Below the pieces are notes generated by a model. It made no database searches and was not told the origin of the DNA. It was given only the letters and a program-made list of their open reading frames with translations. Source: JBECKQ01 sp040235375 (GTDB taxonomy: Bacteria; Planctomycetota; Phycisphaerae; UBA1845). Taken from it: 18,630 nt of DNA. The stretch spans positions 1 through 18,630 of the forward strand of contig JBECKQ010000279.1 of the NCBI GenBank assembly GCA_040235375.1, read 5' to 3'. Below are positions 11,703 through 18,630 of the stretch, piece after piece. Numbering within the stretch: position 1 is the stretch's first letter; the number at the start of each line of letters is the position of its first letter. Position numbers and translations under genes: made by a program.

Positions 11703-13769
11703 ATGAGCGTTGATCTCGCCAAGGTGCGCAACATCGGGATCGCCGCGCACATCGATGCCGGCAAGACCACGACCACCGAGCGGGTGCTCTACTATACCGG
11801 CACCAGCCACAAGATGGGCGAGGTGGACGAGGGCACGACGATCACCGATTTCGACGTGCAGGAGCAGCGTCGCGGAATCACGATCTACTCGGCCGCGGTG
11901 AGCTGCCCGTGGAAAGGGCACACGATCAATCTGATCGACACGCCGGGGCACGTGGACTTCACGGCCGAGGTGGAGCGATCGCTGCGCGTTCTCGACGGCA
12001 TGGTGGCGGTCTTCGACGCGAAGGAAGGGGTGGAAGCGCAGAGCGAAACGGTCTGGCGCCAGGCGGACAAGTATCACGTGCCGCGGATTTGCTTCATCAA
12101 CAAGATGGACAAGGCGGGGGCGGACTTCGAGGCCAGCGTCGCGTCCATCGAGGCACGCCTGTTTGCGCAGCCGGTCGCCGTGCAGATTCCGATCGGGGCG
12201 GAGAGTTCGTTCGAAGGGGTCATCGACCTGATCGAGATGCGGGCTGTGTTCTTTGACGTGGTGAACCTGGGGGCGCGCGTGGAGACGCGCGACATACCAG
12301 CGGAGCTGGAGGCCGCGGCGCGTCGGTGGCGGGCGAAGGCGGTCGAGCAGATTTGCGAGACGGACGAGACGCTGACCGATTGCTACCTGGCGGACAAGCC
12401 GGTGGCGGTGGCGGACCTGAAGCGAGCGTTGCGCAAGGCCACGATCGGCAACGTGCTTCGGCCGGTGCTGTGTGGTTCGGCCCTGAAGTACGCCGGCGTG
12501 CAGTTGCTGCTGGACGCGGTGTGCGATTATCTGCCGTCGCCGCTGGAGGTTCCGCCGATCAAGGGCCTGTCGGCGGTGAAGAAAGGGGAGGAGGTGGAAA
12601 TCCATCCTTCTCCCGCCGATCCGTTTGTCGGCCTGGTCTTCAAGATCGTGGCGGAAAAGCCGGTCGATCTGCACTTTGTGCGGGTGTATGCCGGCCGGCT
12701 GAAGCCGAACTCCCGCGTTTTGAACGCCTCGACAGGGCACAAGGAGAACATCACGCGGGTGCTGCGCATGTACGCCAAGCGACGGGACGCGCTGGACGTG
12801 GCGGAGGCGGGCGATATCGTCGCCGTGGTGGGTCCGCGGGAAGCGTTGACCGGGCACACGCTGTGCGCGCCGCAGCGGCCGGTGCTGCTGGAGACGATCC
12901 AATTTCCGGAGACGGTGGTGTCGCAGTCGATCGAGCCCGTCTCGTCGCGCGATCGCGACAAGCTCGCTGACGCCCTGGCGGCGCTGACCCGGCAGGACCC
13001 CACGTTCCGGTTCCGGGTGGATGAGGAGACGGGTCAGACGCTGATTTCCGGCATGGGGGAGCTGCATCTCGAAGTGCTCACGCGGCGGATCATCGACGAC
13101 ATGAAGGTCGCCGTGCGGATCGGCACGCCGCGCGTCTCGTATCGTGAAGCGGTAACGAAGCCGGCGGAAGCGGTGGGGCGGTTCGACCGGGAGATCGGTG
13201 GCCGGGGGCACTTTGCGGTTGTGACGCTGCGCCTTGAGCCGGCCGACGCCAAGGGCGGTACGGAAGGGCGTCTGCGAGTCGAGCTGCCGGACGGCAGCGT
13301 GCATCGGGACCACATCGCCGCGGTGGAGGCCGGCATTCGCGATGGGGCGCTCGGTGGCCCGCTGCTGGGCTATCCGATGATCAACTGGCGAGCCGTTCTT
13401 GTGGACGCCGAGGAGCGCGACGCGGACAGTTCGGTGCTGGCGTTCGAGAACGCGGCGCGGATCGCTTTCAGCCAGGCGGCGGAGGCGGGCGACCCGGTGT
13501 TGATGGAGCCGATCATGGCCGTGGAGATTCGCACGCCGGACGAGTACTTCGGCGCGATCAACGCGGACTTGAACGCCCGGCGGGCGACGATAACCGCGAC
13601 GGATGTCCGGGGGCTGGTGCGGGTTATCACGGCGGAGGCGCCGTTGGCCGAAATGTTCGGCTATACGACACACCTCCGCAGCCTGAGCCAGGGGCGGGCG
13701 TCGGCCAGCATGGAGCCTCTGCACTACGCCGAAGTGCCGCGAACGAGGGCGGAGCAGATGCTGCAATAG
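11703..13769 (+). CDS. fusA: Translation elongation factor G (divergent type)
   Basis: This is the ribosomal translocase GTPase. The 688-residue protein has all five EF-G domains. The GTP-binding motifs are AHIDAGKT (15-22), DTPGH with catalytic His83 (79-83) and NKMD (133-136). Domain III contains SGMGELHLEV, domain IV contains GTPRVSYREA and GGRGHF, and domain V contains MEPIMAVEI and PLAEMFGY..LRSLSQGRAS. The switch region reads VDEGTTITDFDVQEQRRGITI, in contrast to the (D)GAATMDWMEQEQ form of classical EF-G. From memory, the TDF wording and the SIEPVSSRDRDKL segment are closer to EF-G2-like or planctomycete forms. No good Shine-Dalgarno is visible before ATG 11703, which lies 47 bases after the preceding terminator. 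tuf does not follow. The general identity is secure; the subfamily and whether it is the main translocase are not. Confidence 0.95.
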   Translation: MSVDLAKVRNIGIAAHIDAGKTTTTERVLYYTGTSHKMGEVDEGTTITDFDVQEQRRGITIYSAAVSCPWKGHTINLIDTPGHVDFTAEVERSLRVLDGMVAVFDAKEGVEAQSETVWRQADKYHVPRICFINKMDKAGADFEASVASIEARLFAQPVAVQIPIGAESSFEGVIDLIEMRAVFFDVVNLGARVETRDIPAELEAAARRWRAKAVEQICETDETLTDCYLADKPVAVADLKRALRKATIGNVLRPVLCGSALKYAGVQLLLDAVCDYLPSPLEVPPIKGLSAVKKGEEVEIHPSPADPFVGLVFKIVAEKPVDLHFVRVYAGRLKPNSRVLNASTGHKENITRVLRMYAKRRDALDVAEAGDIVAVVGPREALTGHTLCAPQRPVLLETIQFPETVVSQSIEPVSSRDRDKLADALAALTRQDPTFRFRVDEETGQTLISGMGELHLEVLTRRIIDDMKVAVRIGTPRVSYREAVTKPAEAVGRFDREIGGRGHFAVVTLRLEPADAKGGTEGRLRVELPDGSVHRDHIAAVEAGIRDGALGGPLLGYPMINWRAVLVDAEERDADSSVLAFENAARIAFSQAAEAGDPVLMEPIMAVEIRTPDEYFGAINADLNARRATITATDVRGLVRVITAEAPLAEMFGYTTHLRSLSQGRASASMEPLHYAEVPRTRAEQMLQ

Positions 13770-13775
13770 GGCGGG

Positions 13776-13799
13776 CGCCGGTGTTTGACTTGACCGGCG
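13776..13799 (+). terminator. Hairpin after fusA
   Basis: CGCCGGT (13776-13782) pairs with ACCGGCG (13793-13799) around a 10-base loop, just after the fusA stop. The downstream sequence (TGTTCATCTAGGTT) is only modestly T-rich, so termination would be weak. The -35 element of the candidate promoter below lies in the loop. Confidence 0.4.
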
Positions 13800-13813
13800 T
13801 GTTCATCTAGGTT
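13785..13813 (+). promoter_or_regulatory. Candidate promoter for the lipoprotein/TPR-like pair
   Basis: TTGACT (13785-13790), a 17-base spacer, then TAGGTT (13808-13813). The -35 is near consensus and the -10 matches at three of six bases. Initiation would be near 13820, only about 14 bases before the ATG at 13834. That would leave almost no leader and fits the missing Shine-Dalgarno. This is a sequence-pattern call only. Confidence 0.4.
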
Positions 13814-13833
13814 ACGCGGCTCGGACAACGGCG

Positions 13834-14340
13834 ATGTTGCGCTCGCGAACGTACGATATCAGGCGGAGGGGATGGGCCACCGGGCGGCGGTTGGTGATGG
13901 TGTGCTGCGTCGCCCTGGTTGCGCCGCCGGGGTGTCAATCGCCATCGGAAGGCATGAGGCTGGAACGGCTCGTGCCGGCGGCGCGGACGTTCGAGCGTGA
14001 CATTCCTGTCCCCGTCGGATTCCGTTTCGTCGAGTCGGCATCGGAGGATTTTTCGGCGGGCGGCTCGCGGCTGTACCTGCGCCACCTGTACCAGGGCAAG
14101 GCGAACAAGTACAACGTCCGCAATTTCTACCGTGAGCAGATGCCCCTGGCCCAATGGACGCTGGTGAGCGACGGCAACGTCAAAGGCGAGTACCAGATGC
14201 GCTGGGAGAAGGGGCACGAGGTATGCAGGCTGGTGATCCGTGACGGCAAAGGCGTGGCCGGCGACGTCGCGGAAGTGCAAGTGATCATTTCGCAGGAGGC
14301 CCGCACGACGCGGCCCCCGGCACGACGGAACATCTCATGA
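13834..14340 (+). CDS. Probable lipoprotein of unknown function
   Basis: I do not recognise a named family. The 168-residue product starts with a long basic stretch (RTYDIRRRGWATGRR) and then a hydrophobic segment (about 20-31) ending APPGC. Cys34 is a possible lipidation site, although the Pro-Pro at -3/-2 makes it a poor lipobox. The body contains DIPVPVGFRFVES, then LYLRHLYQGKANKYNVRNFYREQMPLAQW, and ends with RWEKGHEVCRLVIRD. This PVP-GF / FYREQMP-W / EKG-E-C arrangement recalls small conserved exported proteins in planctomycete genomes, but that is memory, not a search. ATG 13897 (Met22) is an alternative start with a more standard signal peptide. Its stop overlaps the next ATG by four bases (ATGA, 14337-14340), so the two are translationally coupled and probably act together at the envelope. 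Confidence 0.72.
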   Translation: MLRSRTYDIRRRGWATGRRLVMVCCVALVAPPGCQSPSEGMRLERLVPAARTFERDIPVPVGFRFVESASEDFSAGGSRLYLRHLYQGKANKYNVRNFYREQMPLAQWTLVSDGNVKGEYQMRWEKGHEVCRLVIRDGKGVAGDVAEVQVIISQEARTTRPPARRNIS

Positions 14341-15158
14341 AATCGAAACGCCGGCAGGAACTGAGAACGAACGATCTCGCCCAGTTTCTGGACGATCTGA
14401 ACAAGTGGTTTCGGGACTGGGGCGTGTACGCGGTGGGCGGCGCCATCGTGGTTGTCGCGATCATCGCGATAGTCTTCTACATGAACAGCGCCCGGGCCGA
14501 GGCCGTGGACAAGGCCTACCTCGAACTGCGCACCGCGGCGCAAGTGGACTCGAATCCGGCGGCTACGGAAGTCGAACAGCGCCAGGCGATCGAGAAGATG
14601 GACGAGCTCGCCGATCGCACCAACAACGAGACCTTCAAGCTCGACGCGATTGTGGAGCGGGGCGACGTGGCCCTGCGGCTGGCGGTCGCCGGCCCCGGGC
14701 CGATGAATCGCGAGTACCTCCAAGACGCTGGCCAGGCGTACCAGGAAGTGGTGGATCATTACCAGAAGCACACGCTCTACTACGGCAAGGCGCTGTACGG
14801 CCTCTTCGTCGTCGAGGCGGACCAGTTCTCGATCGACGGCGATGAGAGTCATCGCGCGCAGGCGGTCAAGTACCTCGAGACCATCCGCGACGACCCGCGC
14901 TTTCGCGGGACGCCTTTCATGACCGCCGCCGTGGACAGCCTGAACGACATCGACAAGATCTTCACCCGCGTGACATTCCCGCAGCAGCCCACGCCGCCGC
15001 CGACGGCGACGACGAACCCGGCGGCCGAGCCGTTGAAGGGCCCGAGCGGGTTTGAACCGTCCGGTGAGCAAAAGCCGGGCTCGCCTCGCCAGCCGACGGC
15101 CGCGCCGAGCGAGGTCGAGCAGGAAAAGGTCCCGAGCAGTCAGCCGGCATCGGACTAG
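14337..15158 (+). CDS. Single-pass membrane protein with TPR-like repeat region
   Basis: This is a 273-residue protein with a basic, hydrophilic N-terminus and one transmembrane segment at about 29-49 (VYAVGGAIVVVAIIAIVFYM), which puts the rest outside the cytoplasm. The region from about 52 to 215 is helical and has TPR-like character: AYLELRTAA, a QAIEKMDELADRTNNETFKLDAIVERGDVAL stretch, then AGQAYQEVVDHYQKHTLYYGKALYGLFVVEAD and QAVKYLETIRDDPRF. This is in the style of the YfgM/BamD-like exported TPR proteins. The last 55 residues are a disordered Pro/Thr/Ser/Glu-rich tail. No catalytic motif is visible, so a scaffold or partner-binding role is likely. It overlaps the upstream lipoprotein gene by four bases; GGA at 14327-14329 could serve as a weak ribosome binding site. 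Confidence 0.78.
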   Translation: MKSKRRQELRTNDLAQFLDDLNKWFRDWGVYAVGGAIVVVAIIAIVFYMNSARAEAVDKAYLELRTAAQVDSNPAATEVEQRQAIEKMDELADRTNNETFKLDAIVERGDVALRLAVAGPGPMNREYLQDAGQAYQEVVDHYQKHTLYYGKALYGLFVVEADQFSIDGDESHRAQAVKYLETIRDDPRFRGTPFMTAAVDSLNDIDKIFTRVTFPQQPTPPPTATTNPAAEPLKGPSGFEPSGEQKPGSPRQPTAAPSEVEQEKVPSSQPASD

Positions 15159-15205
15159 TCGAGCCTCTGGCCTTGTCGGGCCGCAGGAGGACGATTCGCC
15201 AGGGC

Positions 15206-15242
15206 CTCGCCTGCGGCGAGACCGTGCCACGCGTCGCGTGGC
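15206..15242 (+). other. Tandem hairpins after the TPR-like gene
   Basis: Two stem-loops lie side by side: CTCGCC/GGCGAG with a TGC loop (15206-15220) and GCCACGC/GCGTGGC with a GTC loop (15226-15242). No T-tract follows, so these are not standard intrinsic terminators. They could stabilise the upstream message's 3' end. Confidence 0.4.
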
Positions 15243-15295
15243 GGCCGGCGGGGATTGTGCCACGGGGGTTGCTATCCCTTGCCGCGATGCCGGCG

Positions 15296-15301
15296 TATAA
15301 T
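15296..15301 (+). promoter_or_regulatory. Perfect -10 box upstream of the efflux operon
   Basis: TATAAT at 15296-15301 matches the -10 consensus exactly in a GC-rich background. The best -35-like hexamer, TTGCTA at 15269-15274, is 21 bases away, too far for a standard spacer, and there is no TGn extension. A regulator-assisted promoter is possible. Transcription would start near 15308 and give a leader of about 160 bases. Confidence 0.45.
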
Positions 15302-15324
15302 GCCCCGTCGGATGGATCGTGCAG

Positions 15325-15353
15325 GCGCCGCCTACTCTGCACGCCGGCGGCGC
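15325..15353 (+). other. Leader hairpin of the efflux operon
   Basis: GCGCCGCC (15325-15332) pairs perfectly with GGCGGCGC (15346-15353) around a 13-base loop, about 120 bases upstream of the membrane-fusion protein start and just downstream of the -10 box. It could be a stem in the transcript leader or a palindromic operator site; the sequence does not decide. Confidence 0.4.
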
Positions 15354-15470
15354 GTGTGCCCGGCCGATCGGGTCATGGACGAGTGAGCCCGGGCCGAGGT
15401 AAACCACCCTTGCGGGGATTGCCGCTACGATCCGGCGCGGACCACGAGAGGATTGTCGGCAGGCGATTTC

Positions 15471-16787
15471 ATGCTGGATCAGATAGGACAAAAGCGGCCC
15501 GTTCCGCTGGTCGTGGGGATACTCGCCATCATTGCGCTGCTGGCCGGCGCGGTTTACATGATGAACCGGGCGGACGCCCGGCTGAGCAGCGTTGACGCGA
15601 TCCCGGCGGATCCCATCATGCCGGTGGACGTGTACGAGATCCGGCCGCTTGACGTTCCACGCACGATCACGGCTCGGGGACTGCTGAGCGGCATCGAGGA
15701 AGTGACCGTATCGAGCGAGGCCCCCGGTCGCATCGTGGGGCGAACGGTTCCGGAGGGGACGCGGGTCTCGGCAGGCGACGTGCTCCTGCGGGTTGACGAC
15801 ACCTTCCACAGCCTTCACTTCCAGCGGGCATCGGCGGAGCTTGCGGCGGCCCAGGCGCAGTTGGACGAAGCCGGGTCCGCGGTCAAGCAGGCGCAGGCGC
15901 AGCTCGAGTCAGCGAAAGCGATACGGGCAAATCGCGCGGAGGAATATGAGCGGATCGAATCGCTGCACCAGTCGGGCAACGCGCCGCAGATCGAGTACGA
16001 CCGCACCGTCGCCGCGTTCCGAACAGCGGAAGCGGATCTGGCTGCGGCCACCGCCGCGGTCGACCGGGCAGTCGAGCAGCAGGCCATGGCTGAGGCGAAG
16101 GTTAAGATTGCGACCGCCGCCAAGGAAGAGGCCTCGGCCCAGCTTGAGCGTTGCGTCGTCCGGTCGCCGCTTGACGGAATCGTGAACCGGTTTTTTGTGG
16201 AGCGAGGGGAGTATGCCGTCGCGACGGCGCCGTTGGTCGAAGTGGTTCGCCTGAACCAGATGAAGATGGTTGTCGAGTTGCCGGGGCCTGACCTTCGTCT
16301 TCTCGATGAACTGACGGACGCGCAGGTTGTCGCCGACGCCGTGCCGGAGAGGCCCTATGCGGCATCCCTCCGCCACGTCAGCCCGAAGGTCGCCCCGACC
16401 AGCCGACAGTTTCCCGTGGAACTGCTCGTGGATAACGAGGATGGAGCCTTGCGCGCGGGCATGTACGCGACAGTGACGCTGCGCTGCGGCGTGGTTGCGG
16501 ATCGCCTGGTCGTGCCGCGCGAGGCCGTATTCAAGCACTTCGGCGCCGATTATGTTCTTGTCGCCACCGACGAGGGTGGCGTAGAGCGTGCCCGGCTGCG
16601 ACGGATCAGCATGGATGAGCTGTACGGTCGGCTCGATGACGTGCAGATCAGTTCCGGGGTAGGCGAGGGAGAAAGCGTTATCGTGACCCAGCGGCGCGGC
16701 CTGCGCGACGGTGTACGCGTGCAGATCGCGCGGACGGTGTCAGCCGAATCCCTGCTGGCCGACGCACCGGCGACTCCATCCCCCTGA
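15471..16787 (+). CDS. RND efflux membrane-fusion (periplasmic adaptor) protein
   Basis: This is an HlyD/AcrA-type adaptor that would link an inner-membrane RND pump to an outer-membrane channel. The 438-residue product has an N-terminal signal-anchor at about 12-30 (PLVVGILAIIALLAGAVYMM). The first half of the lipoyl-like domain is at 77-110 (SSEAPGRIVGRTVPEGTRVSAGDVLLRVDD). A long Ala/Glu/Gln-rich coiled-coil hairpin covers about 113-227. The returning lipoyl half is at 231-256, including RSPLDGIVNRFFVERGEY, and is followed by beta-barrel and membrane-proximal regions. ATG 15471 is preferred because it leaves a normal signal-anchor; an in-frame TTG at 15453 directly abuts AGAGGA (15447-15452), so it has no usable spacing. 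The RND pump gene follows after 26 bases, defining an operon. The substrate cannot be told from sequence. Confidence 0.9.
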   Translation: MLDQIGQKRPVPLVVGILAIIALLAGAVYMMNRADARLSSVDAIPADPIMPVDVYEIRPLDVPRTITARGLLSGIEEVTVSSEAPGRIVGRTVPEGTRVSAGDVLLRVDDTFHSLHFQRASAELAAAQAQLDEAGSAVKQAQAQLESAKAIRANRAEEYERIESLHQSGNAPQIEYDRTVAAFRTAEADLAAATAAVDRAVEQQAMAEAKVKIATAAKEEASAQLERCVVRSPLDGIVNRFFVERGEYAVATAPLVEVVRLNQMKMVVELPGPDLRLLDELTDAQVVADAVPERPYAASLRHVSPKVAPTSRQFPVELLVDNEDGALRAGMYATVTLRCGVVADRLVVPREAVFKHFGADYVLVATDEGGVERARLRRISMDELYGRLDDVQISSGVGEGESVIVTQRRGLRDGVRVQIARTVSAESLLADAPATPSP

Positions 16788-16813
16788 CAGCGAATCGCTG
16801 ACGAGCCTCTCCG

Positions 16814-18630
16814 ATGTCTCTCGCTCGCTTCTCGGTCAAGCAAGTCGTCCTGATGAACCTCCTGTTCGTGGTGTGCATCGTGGCAGGCGTGATCGTTCTG
16901 CGCGAGATACCCGTGGACATTTATCCCGATACGTCGCTGGACATCGCGACGATTACGACGCTGTGGGTCGGATCGTCGAGCGAAGAGGTCGAGCGGCTGG
17001 TGACGCGGGAAATCGAGGAGGAGATCGAGGACGTACGGGGCGCGGAACGCATCATGAGCGTTTCGCAGCCGGACGCGTCAGTTATTACGGTGAAGTTCCG
17101 GGAGGACCTGAGCCCGCAGGAGCTGGACGCGGCGTTTGATGATCTACGCGTGCGGCTCGATCGCGTTACCGATCTGCCCGAGGCGGCGGAAGAGCCGACG
17201 CTCGAGCGGTTGACGAGTGACGACGTGATGCCGCTGTTCCAGGTGGGGGTGGTGGACGAAGGCGGCGTCGGCGAGACGGTGCTGCGGCGCGTGGCGATCG
17301 ATCTGAAAGATAAGGTCCGGGATATGCCTGGTGTCGCGCGTGTGCGCATCGTCGGCATCCGGGACCGCGAGCTGCACATCCTGCTCGACAAGGACAAGCT
17401 GGAGAAGCACAACCTGTCGCTGGCGCAGGTGGCGCAGATCCTGGAGTCGCAGAACGTGAATATCCCCGCCGGACACGTGGTGGAAGGCGACTCGGAAATC
17501 ACCGTGCGCGGCGTGGGGGAGATCAGGGAGCCGGCAGATCTCGAGTCCATCTGCCTGGTGCGAAGCCCCACGGGGGCGCACGTGACGATTCGCGATATCG
17601 GCAGAATCGAAGAGACGTTCGAGCGAGACTTCTGGCGGGCGCGGCTCAACGGAAAACCCGCGATCGCGCTGCACGTCTCGAAGGATCGCGACGCGAACTC
17701 GCTGGTCGTTCGAGACGAGGTGGGCAAGCTCATCAAGAGCTACGCCGCGCACCTCGACGTCACGGGCGTGGGCGTGGAGGTATTCGCCGACGGGACGGCG
17801 ATCATATCGAGTCGGCTCGCGGTCTTGAAGAACAACCTGCTGGTCGGCATCGGGCTGGTGTTCCTTGTGCTGTGGTTCGCGATCGGCGCGCGCAACGCCC
17901 TGCTGGCGATCGTGGGCATCCCGTACGCGTTTCTGTGCGCCATCGTATTCATGCACGTGATCGGGGTGTCGCTGAACGCGGTCAGCATCTTCTCGCTCGT
18001 GCTGGTGAGCGGGATGATCGTGGACGACGCCATCGTCGTGCTGGAGAACATCTATCACCACGTACAGCGGGGCCGTCCCGTGCGCGCCGCCGTCGTCGTC
18101 GGCATGCAGCAGGTGATGTGGCCGGTGGTGAGTTCGACGATGACCACGGTGGCGGCGTTTCTGCCGCTGCTGCTAATGACGGGCATGCTCGGTCGGTTCT
18201 TCGCGATCGTGCCGAAGACGGTGACGGTGGCGCTGCTGTCCTCGCTGTTCGAGTGCCTGGTGATTCTACCGGTGCACTACCTGGACTGGGGGCCGCGCAG
18301 ATCGGTGGACACGGTCGGGGGGACGGCGACGATTGCGACGCGATGGCAGGTCGCCCGCGAGCGGTTCACCAAGGCGTACGATTACGTACTGGATCAGGTG
18401 CTCGTCTGGCGCGCGTTGGTGCCCGTCGGCATGGTCGCGTGTGTGCTGTTCGTGTGGCAGGCGGAGCGCACGCTGACCGTGGAGATGTTCCCGTCCGATT
18501 TTCCGACCTGCGTCATCGACTACGATTGCCGCCCGGGGAGCAGTCTGGCCGCAACGGACAAGGCGGTCGCGGATTTCAATAAGGTTATCGAAACGTTCCG
18601 GCCGGATCGGGTCGGCAAGGCGGCGACGTT
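16814..18630 (+). CDS. RND-family efflux transporter permease (partial, 3' end beyond window)
   Basis: This is a proton-driven RND inner-membrane pump of the AcrB/MexB superfamily. The frame is open from ATG 16814 to the window edge (605 codons, about 60% of the usual 1000-1050 residues). TM1 lies near residues 10-29, then comes IPVDIYPDTSLD, the entry to the porter domain. TM2-TM4 lie at about 341-411. TM4 holds SGMIVDDAIVVLENI with D404 and D405, matching the proton-relay pair D407/D408 of AcrB, so the pump looks functional. A second porter half begins near the end. No good Shine-Dalgarno is visible; a CAGCG/CGCTG hairpin (16788-16800) lies between it and the adaptor gene, 26 bases away. 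The usual outer-membrane TolC-type gene is not in the window. Subfamily (drug versus metal) is undecided. Confidence 0.93.
   Translation, partial: MSLARFSVKQVVLMNLLFVVCIVAGVIVLREIPVDIYPDTSLDIATITTLWVGSSSEEVERLVTREIEEEIEDVRGAERIMSVSQPDASVITVKFREDLSPQELDAAFDDLRVRLDRVTDLPEAAEEPTLERLTSDDVMPLFQVGVVDEGGVGETVLRRVAIDLKDKVRDMPGVARVRIVGIRDRELHILLDKDKLEKHNLSLAQVAQILESQNVNIPAGHVVEGDSEITVRGVGEIREPADLESICLVRSPTGAHVTIRDIGRIEETFERDFWRARLNGKPAIALHVSKDRDANSLVVRDEVGKLIKSYAAHLDVTGVGVEVFADGTAIISSRLAVLKNNLLVGIGLVFLVLWFAIGARNALLAIVGIPYAFLCAIVFMHVIGVSLNAVSIFSLVLVSGMIVDDAIVVLENIYHHVQRGRPVRAAVVVGMQQVMWPVVSSTMTTVAAFLPLLLMTGMLGRFFAIVPKTVTVALLSSLFECLVILPVHYLDWGPRRSVDTVGGTATIATRWQVARERFTKAYDYVLDQVLVWRALVPVGMVACVLFVWQAERTLTVEMFPSDFPTCVIDYDCRPGSSLAATDKAVADFNKVIETFRPDRVGKAAT

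Noticed and set aside
11697..13766. 689-codon minus-strand open frame across fusA
   Set aside because: It mirrors EF-G end to end with the same Arg/His/Leu-rich composition; no ribosome binding site or recognisable motif.

Overview
The window is a GC-rich bacterial chromosome segment with every gene on the + strand. It joins the L7/L12-RNA polymerase (rplL-rpoB-rpoC) cluster to a str-type cluster (rpsL-rpsG-fusA), followed by a two-gene envelope cassette and the start of an RND efflux operon. RpoB and RpoC both carry the lineage insertions seen in Gram-negative and PVC-group bacteria. The EF-G is divergent, no tuf follows it, and the downstream lipoprotein/TPR-like pair resembles planctomycete proteins. 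My best guess is a member of Planctomycetota or a neighbouring PVC lineage, possibly from a metagenome. This rests on remembered family patterns, not on a search.

Layout: 98-505 rplL; 506-1007 a 502-base non-coding interval with a terminator-like hairpin (671-694), a candidate promoter (714-742) and a run of hairpins forming a long rpoB leader; 1008-4793 rpoB; 4848-5333 a GNAT-fold protein sitting between rpoB and rpoC; 5412-9887 rpoC; 9970-10362 rpsL; 10411-11019 bioY, a biotin-transport S component inserted between rpsL and rpsG; 11118-11594 rpsG; a clear intrinsic terminator at 11627-11655; 11703-13769 fusA; 13834-14340 and 14337-15158, an overlapping probable lipoprotein / single-pass membrane protein pair; about 300 non-coding bases with hairpins and a perfect -10 box; 15471-16787 a membrane-fusion (HlyD/AcrA-type) protein; 16814-18630 an RND pump cut off by the window end.

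Functionally, most of the window is core transcription (beta and beta-prime subunits) and translation (L7/L12, S12, S7, EF-G). The unusual content is two non-canonical genes embedded in these conserved operons: the GNAT protein, whose acetyl-CoA-binding loop looks degenerate, and BioY. Other points of note are an Arg at S12 position 88, where Lys is usual and Arg is a known streptomycin-resistance substitution, a long acidic Ser/Glu tail on RpoC, and the structured rpoB leader. I see no CRISPR array, insertion sequence, tRNA or rRNA, and no convincing minus-strand gene.
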